Shown piece by piece: positions 43,367-53,013 of a DNA stretch of 64,000 nt (position 1 is the stretch's first letter; each line of letters begins with the position of its first letter). Position numbers and translations under genes: made by a program. This DNA comes from Gemmatimonadota bacterium (GTDB taxonomy: Bacteria > Latescibacterota > UBA2968 > GCA-2709665), in contig JAPPNU010000001.1 in NCBI GenBank assembly GCA_028873695.1, positions 158,031-222,030 of the forward strand, read 5' to 3'. The notes under the pieces are model-generated. The model was not told the origin of the DNA, made no database searches, and saw only the letters and a list, made by a program, of their open reading frames with translations.

Positions 43367-46138
43367 CTATCGCGTTGCTTCCCTGACCCAGAACAGGCCT
43401 TCTTTGGTGGTCCGCTGTCCGCTGTGCATGTCCTTTACGGCCATCCGGACCCTGCGGCGCCCGGCGGCGGTCTCTCCGATATCCAGCGCCACGTAGTCCG
43501 AGACCGACGCCTCGGTCCCGGTCTGTTCGTAGCGTACTGTCACCGCCGATTCCGACCGACCCAGGACCCTTGTCGTCAGGCGCGACAGGCTGGTTCCGCT
43601 TTCGTCGGTGCTGTAGACCTCGTAAACCACCTCGTAGCGCGTCGCCCCGAATTCGTCCTTCGCGAGATTGTAGATTTCGAAAAAGACGAACACGTGCTGC
43701 CCCGCGTCGAAGACATGCGACGGCAGCGGCGTGATATTCCATTTGCCGCGGACGAACTTCGGGTCGGACCCCGGCATCGCGGCCGTCACCTGCCGCGCGA
43801 CGAACAGATCGCTCAGTTTCAATCCGTCCCCGGAATAGTCTTCCACGGAAAGCTCCTGCGAATACGCCTGCAGGCGTTTCGTGTTGTGCCGCTGCACCTG
43901 CAGGGCCAGTTCGTAGTCCCCCGGCAGCACGTCCAGGAGATCCACCCGGTCCAGAAGCGCCCGGTCGCGCCGCCGCCCCGAGACCGGCACCTCCAGGTCC
44001 TGCTGCAGCGCCAGCACCTTCGTGTACCGGGCGTCCATCAGCGCGACTCGCCGATTGACCATCACGTCGTCGTCCGTATCCCCGGGGAGCGCGACATGCT
44101 CAACGGGAATGCCCACGTTGACCTGGATTTCCGTTCCGCCGTTCTTACCCCGGAACGTAACCACGTCGTAGCTGAAGTCCAGCGCCTCGAAACCCGACGC
44201 GCTGTAGTATTCCGGCTCTTCCCGCGACACGGACGCAACCCGGGTTGAAGGCGCCAGTTCCGTAAGCCGCTGCATGAGCCGCACGTAGGCCATCTGCCCC
44301 ACGTGCGGGTCTTTATCCAGGTTTTTGAGATCCTGGCTGTTGACTCCGGGCACGGGCGCGTAGTCGTAGACGCCGGAGTTCCGTTCATCCGTGAACGCGA
44401 CCTCCAGACCCTTTCCCACGGATGCATACACCCAGACCTCCCAGGGCACCGACGCCCAGTTGTGCCCCGTCGTAACCGGCTTCCACCCGCTCAGCCCGAT
44501 CGCGAATTCGGGATCCAGATCGATGCCGGCCTCTATGGGAGAGTCTTCGAGGTCGATCAGTTGCTGCGGCGGCCCTGCGGGATTGCCCCCGGCGCCGGGA
44601 TCTTCCTGATCGGGCGAAAACACCGCGAGGTCGAGCTCCTCGATTACCGCCGTCTGCAGGTCGCGCCGGATGTCCTCGCTGGGCTCGAGAAAGGAACCCA
44701 GATCCGTGCGGATCGGAAAAACGGGTCCCACGAAACTGATGCCGAGCCCCTGTGTTCCGTACAGCTGGTACGCCATATGGTCCTGCACGCGTTCGACAGC
44801 GGGGGGGACCTTCGGATTCGGCTGGATCGAGGAGGAGCGATAGTCAGGGTCCCCGTACCTGATGTACACTTCGCCGCGGCGGTCCCACGGCCACTTCTGC
44901 GTGCCGTAATTCGTCCGGGCGTACCACACCCGGCGATAGTGCTCGGCGCGGCGCATCGCGCCCCGCGAAGCCTTGAACGGGTCGCGCCGGAGCCAGAAGC
45001 GCTGGAGAAACGCGGCCCGCTTTTCGGGCGGCGTATTGCGCCAGGCCTCGATTTCATGCGGCAGCCCCACCAGCGATACGTCCCGGTAAAGCGCCTGTTC
45101 TTCCGGGTCCAGGCTTTCGACGTAAACCTTGAATGCCCGCAGGGCGCCCTCGTAATCGCCCCGCGCCATCAGTGCCTGCGCCAGCAGCGGCAGCGCGAGG
45201 TCCTCGGACATCAGTGACGTCAGGGCTTCGACTTCCCTGAATTTTTCCTTTTCCAGCAACTCACTGGCAAATGCCAGCGCCCCTTTCTGGTCCGCCGGCT
45301 TCAGTTCCAGGTATTTTTCGAAATAGACCATCGCGGCCTGAACGTCTCCCTCCTCACGGTGTGATTCGGCCAGCAGCAGGTGGGCGGGCGCAAACCTCGC
45401 ATTGTATTGAAGCGCCCGGTCCGCGGCCTGCCTCGCCCCCGGGCGACCCGTCTCCTGGTAGACCCTGGCAATCAGATAGTGCGTTTCGGCATGAGTCGAA
45501 TCGGCGCGCAGTGCGGCGTCCAGGTGCAGCAGCGCCAGTGCCGGGTCCGACTCCTGTTCAAGCGCCAGCCTGCCCAGGCCGCTGTGCGCCATGGCCAGTT
45601 CCGTTTCGAATCCCAACGCCCGTTCAAACGCAGAGCGCGCGCTGTCCGGGGCGCCCGCCGTAAGAAGCCGACGCCCGACCTGAGCCAGGGCCCGCGCCAG
45701 ATAGGTGTGCGTCCAGGTATACGTGGAATCGGCCTTCAACGCAGCTTCCAGATGAGGCAACGCCCCTTCGGGGTCTCGTTCCAGTTCGAGGGCCACCCTG
45801 CCAAGGCCGCAATGGGCCGTGGCCAGTTTCGGATCGAATCCAACCGCCCGCTCAAACGCCGAGCGCGCGTCACCCGCCCTGCCCACCCGCAGATAGAGCA
45901 TGCCGACCCGGTTCAGGATGAGTCCGGCGTGGTCGGGATAATCTTCGAGCGCACGCTCCAGCACCTTTGCCGCGGTTACGACCGCCGGTACGTCGCGTGC
46001 CTTCAGGCCGCGCAGGTACACGGCATCCAGTTCCGACAACGGCTTTCGGACGGCGGGCGCGTTATCCGGCCAGAGAACGGCGGCAATCAGCGTGCAGACC
46101 AGTAAGGGCCGTACCCACAACCGGCATCGCTCTGCCAT
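43367..46138 (-). CDS. TPR and GWxTD-domain protein
   Basis: A 923-residue exported protein. A signal peptide is followed by TPR-type helices to about residue 340 and then a GWxTD domain (about 400-540; RAEHYRRVWYARTNYG, RGEVYIRYGDPDYRSSS) plus a long C-terminal region with beta-rich segments. GWxTD domains are found in FCB-group and Gemmatimonadetes-type envelope proteins of unknown function. The TPR part contains a near duplication: ARSAFERAVGFDPKLATAH and ARSAFERALGFETELAMAH, each followed by similar blocks. GAGGAG precedes the ATG. It sits between PorV and TonB genes. Confidence 0.85.
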   Translation of the reverse strand: MAERCRLWVRPLLVCTLIAAVLWPDNAPAVRKPLSELDAVYLRGLKARDVPAVVTAAKVLERALEDYPDHAGLILNRVGMLYLRVGRAGDARSAFERAVGFDPKLATAHCGLGRVALELERDPEGALPHLEAALKADSTYTWTHTYLARALAQVGRRLLTAGAPDSARSAFERALGFETELAMAHSGLGRLALEQESDPALALLHLDAALRADSTHAETHYLIARVYQETGRPGARQAADRALQYNARFAPAHLLLAESHREEGDVQAAMVYFEKYLELKPADQKGALAFASELLEKEKFREVEALTSLMSEDLALPLLAQALMARGDYEGALRAFKVYVESLDPEEQALYRDVSLVGLPHEIEAWRNTPPEKRAAFLQRFWLRRDPFKASRGAMRRAEHYRRVWYARTNYGTQKWPWDRRGEVYIRYGDPDYRSSSIQPNPKVPPAVERVQDHMAYQLYGTQGLGISFVGPVFPIRTDLGSFLEPSEDIRRDLQTAVIEELDLAVFSPDQEDPGAGGNPAGPPQQLIDLEDSPIEAGIDLDPEFAIGLSGWKPVTTGHNWASVPWEVWVYASVGKGLEVAFTDERNSGVYDYAPVPGVNSQDLKNLDKDPHVGQMAYVRLMQRLTELAPSTRVASVSREEPEYYSASGFEALDFSYDVVTFRGKNGGTEIQVNVGIPVEHVALPGDTDDDVMVNRRVALMDARYTKVLALQQDLEVPVSGRRRDRALLDRVDLLDVLPGDYELALQVQRHNTKRLQAYSQELSVEDYSGDGLKLSDLFVARQVTAAMPGSDPKFVRGKWNITPLPSHVFDAGQHVFVFFEIYNLAKDEFGATRYEVVYEVYSTDESGTSLSRLTTRVLGRSESAVTVRYEQTGTEASVSDYVALDIGETAAGRRRVRMAVKDMHSGQRTTKEGLFWVREATR

Positions 46139-46165
46139 ATGCCGTCATCTCCTCGATAAACAGAA

Positions 46166-46197
46166 AGGCGGCCCTGTCGCGTTAAACAAAGCCGCCT
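46166..46197 (-). terminator. Possible hairpin after the PorV-like gene
   Basis: A 7-bp stem, AGGCGGC (46166-46172) with GCCGCCT (46191-46197), with T-rich sequence on the minus-strand downstream side. It follows the stop of the PorV/PorQ gene at 46230 and precedes the start of the TPR-GWxTD gene, so attenuation within the cluster is possible. Confidence 0.4.
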
Positions 46198-46229
46198 AAC
46201 GGGTCCACTTGAATTGCGATTCTCCGTGA

Positions 46230-47204
46230 TCAGAACGATCCGGTCACCGAAAACCGCAGGGTTGCGCCGTTGTCGGGAAATTTGTCGAACTTCACGTAGG
46301 CGAAATCGGCCTGCACGTGATGAATGCCGCGCTGCACCCGGACGCCGGCGCCGGCGGTAACGTCCTGTACGTCGTAGCCCAGCTTGTAACCGGCCCGAAA
46401 CGCGACCATGTTCCGCAACCAGAGCTCGGCGCCCACGTGCATCCGCCGTTCGACGCTGACGCTGTAGAGCGCCTCGACCGCGCCGGTCAGCGAGACGTCT
46501 TCCCCGCGCTCCCCGTAGACTTCAGCCGCCGTAGCCATGCTGAAGAAAACCGGCATCTTGCCCTTGATGGCTTCGTCCGTAAGGAGTACGAGGTCCTTTC
46601 CGAAGTTGCGCAGCGACATACCGATGCGCAGGCTCCGGTATCCGGTATGGTAGAAGGTGCCGACCGCCAGGTCGAAAACGCGGTAGTCGTAACCCCTGTC
46701 GAGCTTTTCTTCGATCACCCGCGCCTGGAATCCCACGGAGAAGCGCTCCGTAAACTGCCTGGCGTAGACTCCCCCCACCGCCCAGCTTCCGGTGTCGAGG
46801 ATCCGGCCGGTTCCTTCCGGATTGAAAATGGTGGTTTCTTCGATATCGCCCGTGTTGAACGCCACCAGACTCAGGGCGAGGGCGCCGTAGTCGGTATTGA
46901 CGCCGATCGCCGCGGAGTTCAACTGGGACTCCAGGAGCCACCTGGTGTTCGTGAATGCAAACTGCAGCCGGTTGCGCGTCATGGCCGTGAGCCCGGCGGG
47001 ATTCCAGAATACGGAATTGACGTCGTCCGCCACGGCCACGTACGCGTCTCCCATCCCGGCTGCGCGCGCGCTTTGGGATATCTCCAGGAAGGCCGCGTAG
47101 GTCTCGCCCACGGGCGTCTGGTTGGAGATGTCGGCCAACGCAGGGGCGCCCAGCACGAGGACGCCGACAAGCGCCGCGAAGCCGATCCGATATATGCGCC
47201 TCAT
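46230..47204 (-). CDS. PorV/PorQ-family outer-membrane beta-barrel protein
   Basis: A 324-residue outer-membrane protein with signal peptide ending ALAD. Near the N-terminus it has SARAAGMGDAYVAVADDVNSV FWNPAGL, the family hallmark of PorV/PorQ/UPF0164 barrels, and ends with an aromatic residue (SVTGSF). In Bacteroidetes PorV shuttles type IX secretion cargo to the surface. AAGGAGG with a short spacer precedes the ATG. The gene directly upstream encodes a protein with a type IX-like C-terminal region, which fits that idea. Confidence 0.9.
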   Translation of the reverse strand: MRRIYRIGFAALVGVLVLGAPALADISNQTPVGETYAAFLEISQSARAAGMGDAYVAVADDVNSVFWNPAGLTAMTRNRLQFAFTNTRWLLESQLNSAAIGVNTDYGALALSLVAFNTGDIEETTIFNPEGTGRILDTGSWAVGGVYARQFTERFSVGFQARVIEEKLDRGYDYRVFDLAVGTFYHTGYRSLRIGMSLRNFGKDLVLLTDEAIKGKMPVFFSMATAAEVYGERGEDVSLTGAVEALYSVSVERRMHVGAELWLRNMVAFRAGYKLGYDVQDVTAGAGVRVQRGIHHVQADFAYVKFDKFPDNGATLRFSVTGSF

Positions 47205-47214
47205 GGCGACCTCC

Positions 47215-49743
47215 TTAGCGAATGATGACCAGCTTGGCGCCCTTCACCTGTCCCTGGGATTCCGACACCAGGGACTCGACGGTGACGAAGTACACGCCGA
47301 AGGTCAACTGCGTGATGTGCGTTCTGTTGAACTGGAAGAAGGCAGCTTCGCCCTCTGTCTGCGAATCGTGGTCGACCTCGCCCACCAGGTCGCCGGCCAC
47401 CGAGAAGATCCTGATCTTGGCCTTCCTGGGAACGTTCAGGATGCGGATCTTGGTTGAGCCCTCGTAGGTGTGCGGGGACTCGGGGACGTAGGGATTCGGT
47501 ACAATGAGAATATCCTTTTCCAGCCGGTCCGCGCTGGCGGTGGGCACCTGCACGGGGCTGTCGGGCGCCGACCCCGTGGGGGGCAGATAGTACGTGGAAA
47601 CGTCGCCGATTCCCGACTCGTAGGCCCGGACACCGCCCTCCACCGTGGCGCCCGTAACCCGGCTGGCGAAACCGGTATTGGCGCTGCCCTGGTAGGAGCG
47701 CACGGCATAGTAATACTGGAAGCCCGCGAGCGACTCCGTGTCTTCGTACGCGTATTCCGCGGAGCCGTTCGCCGGTACGTCCTGGATCATCTTCCAGAGA
47801 CCCGGCTGTGTCTCGGACTGGTAGACGCGGTAGCCCGCCACGTCGGATTGCCCGGTATCGGGGTTGATCGATTTCTCCGGGTCGCCCTTCCAGGTAATCA
47901 GGTTGCGGGCGTTCTCGGAAGACGACACCCTCGCGTCCACGTCGGGAGGCTGGTTGGGTAGATCGTAACCCAGCGCATATGCCTCCTTGGCTTTGTTCAG
48001 GTGGTTGATCAGATTTGTGAACGCGGCGCCGTTTTCTTCCTTCTTGAGTTCGCTGGTGTCTCCCGACTTCTGGTAAGCCCGGAAGTTCTCCGTAACCGGC
48101 GCGGCCGCCACGTAGGCAAACACGAACTTCACCTTCTGGCCGGGCGCCAGGTCATAGGGGCCGTAGGTCTCCAACGGGGTGTAGCCCGCGGCGATGCCAT
48201 GCCGCCCCTCCCACTCCCAGGTGGGGATGGGCATATACGGCATGGGGCCCAACGGGACCTCAGGAATCGGGAGCAGCGGCACGCCCAGGTTGGGATTTCC
48301 CGAACCCCTGCTCGGGCGTTCCAGAAGCGGCTCGTTGAAATAGGACGGTTCCGGCGTGCTGACCAGCATCCGGTAGAGCGTCTCGTGGTTCATCTCATTC
48401 GGGTTCGGTTCGTCCGTGAGTAACCCGACGGCGGCCGCCGCGCTGGACGGATACCGGTACAAAAAGTGGAAGAAGTTGTACGAGAACGGCTGCTCGGGAA
48501 CCTTCGGCGCCTCGTAGGTCTCCGGATCGCCCACGAACCCGTCCGTGGGATCCACGTCGATCGGGGCCTTGCCGATCCATGCCGGGGACGTGATGTCCCC
48601 GACGCCGATAAGACTCGGGAACGTGCACTGCGCGCACCTGTGTTCGGAGCGGTACGGATCGCCGATATCGTCCGCCAGCGGCCCTGTCAGGCAGAAGTTG
48701 TCCCAGTCGTACTGGTACGTCAGCCGGAGGCCGCGCGCGGATGCCGGACCGTCGTAATTGGGCGCCTCCGTATACTTGATTTTGTCGTCCTGGGAATTGT
48801 CCAGGGGTCCGAAATTGCTGCTGCACCCGTCTCCCGTGCCGTAGTCGGAATAGTACGCCCTGTAACTGACCCGGGAGACGCCCGCGGATGACGGCAGGAA
48901 CCGGTGATGGAAGGAAAAATAGACGTTCGTGAGATTGTGCCCGCCGCCGGCGAGGTCGGCCGCGCGATCGCCGTCGGTATCTCCGGTGTTCTCGAACACC
49001 CACTCGGTGATCACGAAATCGTCGTATTCCGGGTGGTTCCAGGCAAAGGCCGCCTTCTCACCCGTAATGCCCAGTCCGGTGGTCCACTTGCTCAGAACGA
49101 TGTCTTCAGGAAAATTGTCGGTGGAAACGTCGTTGTACCGGCCGATGCGGTAATTCAGGATTTCCCTGGGTTCCAGCGCATCCAGATCCACGCCGGTGCC
49201 GGGCCACCAGTTGGCCATCGATCGCCCCGAATTGGGGCTGACCACGTCGCTGCCCAGCCCCGCGTACCTGCCCCTGAAGTCCACGCTGGGATCCACCGCC
49301 ATCGCCACGACGTCTTCGCTTTCTTCCATCGCCGATATGAGGGGGTTGGCCCAGCTCACCGCGGCCTCGCCGTTCACTTTGGTGGCGATCCACCATCCGT
49401 GGCCGCGGCCGTTGTGCGACGTCAGATCCACGTGCATGCTCCCGGCGCTGCGCTGTTCCCCGTAGTAGGCGGAAAAGTCGTTCGTTCCGCCGCTCCCCCA
49501 GCTGATCAATGCGAACCCGGGATAGGCCAGATCCAGATAGAGGCCGGCGTAGTTCCCTTCCACCGGCCGAGCCCCCTCGGCGCCCGTACTGAGAAAGCTG
49601 TGCCAGAGGGTGCCGCGCGCGAGGTGCCGGGGCGTCAGCGATTCACCGGCCAGGTTGGAGACAGTCGCCCGCTGGGCCTCGGCCGGACGCCAGAACGCGC
49701 CTGCGATCAGGAGTGCGCCTGTAATGATGGTTATGCGTCTCAT
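47215..49743 (-). CDS. Secreted protein with FN3-like and type IX-like C-terminal regions
   Basis: An 842-residue secreted protein: signal peptide MRRITIITGALLIAG to about residue 24, a large N-terminal portion with repeated aromatic/Gly motifs, a fibronectin-type III-like region near 610-710 (PPDVDARVSSSENARNLITW, AGYRVYQSETQPGLW), and a C-terminal ~90 residues (ILIVPNPYVPES, KIRILNVPRKAKIRIFSVAG, QLTFGVYFVTVES) resembling the type IX sorting-domain fold seen in Bacteroidetes-type secreted proteins. The ATG at 49743 follows GGGGAGA. It ends 10 nt before the PorV gene begins. Exact function unknown. Confidence 0.82.
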   Translation of the reverse strand: MRRITIITGALLIAGAFWRPAEAQRATVSNLAGESLTPRHLARGTLWHSFLSTGAEGARPVEGNYAGLYLDLAYPGFALISWGSGGTNDFSAYYGEQRSAGSMHVDLTSHNGRGHGWWIATKVNGEAAVSWANPLISAMEESEDVVAMAVDPSVDFRGRYAGLGSDVVSPNSGRSMANWWPGTGVDLDALEPREILNYRIGRYNDVSTDNFPEDIVLSKWTTGLGITGEKAAFAWNHPEYDDFVITEWVFENTGDTDGDRAADLAGGGHNLTNVYFSFHHRFLPSSAGVSRVSYRAYYSDYGTGDGCSSNFGPLDNSQDDKIKYTEAPNYDGPASARGLRLTYQYDWDNFCLTGPLADDIGDPYRSEHRCAQCTFPSLIGVGDITSPAWIGKAPIDVDPTDGFVGDPETYEAPKVPEQPFSYNFFHFLYRYPSSAAAAVGLLTDEPNPNEMNHETLYRMLVSTPEPSYFNEPLLERPSRGSGNPNLGVPLLPIPEVPLGPMPYMPIPTWEWEGRHGIAAGYTPLETYGPYDLAPGQKVKFVFAYVAAAPVTENFRAYQKSGDTSELKKEENGAAFTNLINHLNKAKEAYALGYDLPNQPPDVDARVSSSENARNLITWKGDPEKSINPDTGQSDVAGYRVYQSETQPGLWKMIQDVPANGSAEYAYEDTESLAGFQYYYAVRSYQGSANTGFASRVTGATVEGGVRAYESGIGDVSTYYLPPTGSAPDSPVQVPTASADRLEKDILIVPNPYVPESPHTYEGSTKIRILNVPRKAKIRIFSVAGDLVGEVDHDSQTEGEAAFFQFNRTHITQLTFGVYFVTVESLVSESQGQVKGAKLVIIR

Positions 49744-49804
49744 TGATTTTCTCCCCGCCTGTTTGCGCCGGGGCAGCCGCGCCGCCCCGGCGTCAGATAC
49801 ATAC

Positions 49805-52800
49805 CTAGAAACCGATCCGCAAGCCCGCATTCACGTACCTCGGCGTTCCGCCGCGCCTGAAATTCGAGTCACCGTATTTCAGGTAGTTGGTGTCGTTGGG
49901 TGTGGGCTTCTTCAGGCCCCAGCGCACGTAGTTGGAGCCGGAGGAGCCGTCGTAGAACGTGTTGAACAGGTTGAACACCTCCGCGTACAACGTGGGGGTG
50001 GTCGTCCCGATCCTGAACGACTTCTGGAAGTTGAGGTCCGTCCGTACGAAAATCGGACGGTTGCGGACGGTCTGCACGCTCGTCCCGGGCAGGGTAATCT
50101 GGAACTGGCGCCCGTTGTCCAGCCGCCAGACCACGTTGGCCTGGATGCCGCCCAGGATTTTGGCGCCGCCGATTTCTTCGCCCGGCCCCCAGTCCATCGG
50201 CGTGGACCAGAGGAACTGGAAGGAGGCATTCGTGGTGGGCGGCTGCCCATTGAACGCGTCCACCTGACGCCAGACGTCCTCGAACCAGAGGTTCTGCATC
50301 TCCTGCTTCTCTGATTCGCTCAGGCCGGGATATTCGCTCCAGGGACGTATCGCATCGAGCCGGTTCGTTCCCCACCCCCCGACGAACGTCGTTCCGTCCT
50401 GCAGTTTCTTTCGGATCGCCTCGTTCGCCCTGTGGCCGATCGTCCGGATTTCATCGTCGGTCAGACGAACAATTTCGTCATTCGCATCGACCGTGAAGTA
50501 TTTCGCACTGGCAATGAAGTTGGAGTCCGGAAACGTCGTAACCTGAAGCTGCGAACCGCCCGACCAGTTGAAGAGCACCCAACTCACGTCCAGACCCACC
50601 CGGAATGAGAAGTTGTTGGAAAATGCCTTCGTGAAACCCATCTCGATACCCTTGGTTTCCAGGCGGGCGTTGGGACCGCGGTGACCCACGTAGGTAAGGG
50701 TCTGCACCGGATCGGAGAACCGATGCACCCCCCCCGAACCAACCCGTTCGGTCCGGCGGTAGTAGGTGGAAAGCTCCATCACGAAGTCGCTGACGAAGTT
50801 CCACTCCCCGGTCACTTCGAACTCGGCCGTGTTCGGCAGTCCACCCGGATTCTGGTAGCCGCCGTCGAGCCGCCACTGCCCGCCCCCGATCCAGTTCAGA
50901 TCGAACCAGACGTCGTCCAGTTCGGGGTGGTTCTGGGCGTCGGACGTGGTCCAGGGTTCCAGCCAGAGCAAAGAAAATTGCGGGGGCTTGTAGTACACAC
51001 CGTATGAGTACCGCACGGTGGACCGTTCGGTGATCGGATGGGACAGACCGATCCGCGGCGACAGGCTCGTCATCGGCCGCGTCTTCGCCAACGGCACCCG
51101 CCCGGTGCGCCAGGCCTTGTACGTCCTCCAGCCCGGCAGTGCCTTCATAAAGCCGGATAACGTCCGCTCGGGCCCGCCCCAGAAGCTGTCGAAGCGCAGG
51201 CCGGCGTGCAGCACGAGGCCCTGGAACTCCAGCTTCTCGTCCACGTACGCAGCCAGCCGGTTCACGGTATACCGCTTGCCGGGTTCGCTGTTGCCGGCCA
51301 TGATCTTGAGGGTGGCGTTGGTCGCGCTGGACCGGTTGTAGTCCCAGTTGAGATTGCTCATGTTCTGAAACACGAATCCGGCCTTGAAGAGATTTCGCCG
51401 GGTGAGCTGACCGGTGAAGTCGTACCGCAAGCTGTACCGGTTGTTGTCTTCCACCACGATACGCCTTCGTTCCCGATCTATATTGAATTGGCCCAGCTTG
51501 TCCCTTCGCCACGAGGTTGTCGTAGCGTCCACGTCTTCGCCCGGATCCGTCTTCGTGCCGTAGTACCCCACCTGGAATTCGTGAAACATCCTGGGGTTGA
51601 TGCTCTGGGTGCCCGTTACGTAGAAGATCCGGTTGACCCGGTTCTGCTGATAACCGGTCGTGCCGTTGATGAGGAAGAGATTGCCCCCCACCGAACGATT
51701 GGCGTCGCCGAAGAACGTGGGCTCGTTGGACTGGTTGAAGCCCACCTTGACCTTGAGGTTCGGCGACGGGGTGAAGCTGATTTTTCCGAAGACGCTGTGC
51801 TGCCGCAGCCCCGTCAGCGTGGGCGCGGGCAGGCTGATCTTGGCGCGGCTGGTCTTCCCGCTCACCACGAACGTGGCGTTCTCGCCCAGAGGACCGCTGA
51901 CCCATCCCTCCACGAAGTGGCCGACGGAACTCTCGTAGTCCTGCCTGACGTGGATCTGCTGTCCGGTTTCCGGATCCTGCTCGTTCACCCATTCGGGGTT
52001 GTTCCACTGCAGCCTGTCGCGCCAGTACCCGTTCGCCCCGCCGCGCTGCCCGGGCGTGGCGTCGTACACGTTGGCGCCGCGGTGCCGCTTTCCGGGCAGT
52101 TCCACCCGGAGGTCGAGGCCGCCGCGGTAAATCCGCGTGCCCTCCCTGCTGATGATATTCACCACGCCCGCGGGCGACGAGGCCTGCGAGGCGTCCGCTC
52201 CGCCCCTGACCAGCCCCATCTCCCCGACGGCGGTTACCGGCAGGTTCGTGTATTGACGGACACCCGTCTGCTGCGACGTGTCCAGGTTCATCAACTCGAT
52301 GCCGTCGAAGGTCCAGGTCTGCGCGGCGCGCATCGAATAATAGCTCATATGCCGGATGCGCACGCCGTTGCCGGGACTGTCGTTCACGTTCGTACCCACG
52401 GCGTACTGAAGGTGCTCCCTGACGCCTCTGATGATGGGGACCTGTTCGATCTCCTGCGAGGATATCTTCGCCTCGCTGGACGTCCGGTCCACCTCCACCA
52501 GTGGCCGCTCGGCCCTCACCACGATTTCCGCGGCCTCCAGCGCCGATTCCCGGAGCGTGAAATCGGACACCGTCGTCAGGCCCGCGGCCACCTTGACCCG
52601 CTCCCGAATCACCGCCTCGTAACCGACAATCGATGCCTTCAGGGTGTATAGCCCGGGCTCGACACCGATGATGACGTAATACCCTTCGCTGTCGGACGTC
52701 GCTCCGAAGCGCGTCCCTTCCACCACGACGTTGGCTCCGGGCAGAGTTTCGCCGTCCGCGTCGGTCACCTGTCCGGTAATCTTGCCGTAGAAGGTCTGGG

Positions 52801-52867
52801 ACTGCGCCGGCTCCGCCAGCAGGCATAGCGCCGTAATGATGCCCAAAACCAAGAATCCACGCCTCAT
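49805..52867 (-). CDS. TonB-dependent receptor with CarboxypepD-regulatory-like domain
   Basis: A 1021-residue outer-membrane receptor. After a signal peptide (to about 24) comes a carboxypeptidase-regulatory-like domain (GKITGQVTDADGETLPGANVVV, SDSEGYYVIIGVEPGLYTLKA), then the plug (about 110-250; VPIIRGVREHLQYAVG, RQYTNLPVTAVGEMGLVRGGADAS) and a C-terminal barrel ending in a phenylalanine (RYVNAGLRIGF). Such receptors import large or scarce substrates with energy from TonB, which is encoded at the end of the same cluster. AAGGAG precedes the ATG at 52867. Confidence 0.92.
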   Translation of the reverse strand: MRRGFLVLGIITALCLLAEPAQSQTFYGKITGQVTDADGETLPGANVVVEGTRFGATSDSEGYYVIIGVEPGLYTLKASIVGYEAVIRERVKVAAGLTTVSDFTLRESALEAAEIVVRAERPLVEVDRTSSEAKISSQEIEQVPIIRGVREHLQYAVGTNVNDSPGNGVRIRHMSYYSMRAAQTWTFDGIELMNLDTSQQTGVRQYTNLPVTAVGEMGLVRGGADASQASSPAGVVNIISREGTRIYRGGLDLRVELPGKRHRGANVYDATPGQRGGANGYWRDRLQWNNPEWVNEQDPETGQQIHVRQDYESSVGHFVEGWVSGPLGENATFVVSGKTSRAKISLPAPTLTGLRQHSVFGKISFTPSPNLKVKVGFNQSNEPTFFGDANRSVGGNLFLINGTTGYQQNRVNRIFYVTGTQSINPRMFHEFQVGYYGTKTDPGEDVDATTTSWRRDKLGQFNIDRERRRIVVEDNNRYSLRYDFTGQLTRRNLFKAGFVFQNMSNLNWDYNRSSATNATLKIMAGNSEPGKRYTVNRLAAYVDEKLEFQGLVLHAGLRFDSFWGGPERTLSGFMKALPGWRTYKAWRTGRVPLAKTRPMTSLSPRIGLSHPITERSTVRYSYGVYYKPPQFSLLWLEPWTTSDAQNHPELDDVWFDLNWIGGGQWRLDGGYQNPGGLPNTAEFEVTGEWNFVSDFVMELSTYYRRTERVGSGGVHRFSDPVQTLTYVGHRGPNARLETKGIEMGFTKAFSNNFSFRVGLDVSWVLFNWSGGSQLQVTTFPDSNFIASAKYFTVDANDEIVRLTDDEIRTIGHRANEAIRKKLQDGTTFVGGWGTNRLDAIRPWSEYPGLSESEKQEMQNLWFEDVWRQVDAFNGQPPTTNASFQFLWSTPMDWGPGEEIGGAKILGGIQANVVWRLDNGRQFQITLPGTSVQTVRNRPIFVRTDLNFQKSFRIGTTTPTLYAEVFNLFNTFYDGSSGSNYVRWGLKKPTPNDTNYLKYGDSNFRRGGTPRYVNAGLRIGF

Positions 52868-53013
52868 ACGCCAACTCCTTAGCTGATAGATCCGTGTAAG
52901 ATCCGACCGTCGTACTCTCCTTGTCTTGCGATCCTCTCCATAGGCGGTGCTCCCTGTTGACAAACCGGTTGAAGTGGATTCAAGCAGTCTTAAGCGGAGC
53001 TCCGGAGACGGAT

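Noticed and set aside
42516..43742. Long TonB reading frame starting at 43742
   Set aside because: The upstream 172 residues are a shadow of the TPR-GWxTD gene; the TonB start at 43226 has a ribosome site and the membrane helix follows it properly.
50478..52874. 798-residue open frame on the minus strand in a second frame
   Set aside because: It is a Gly/Arg-rich shadow of the TonB-dependent receptor gene in another frame on the same strand.
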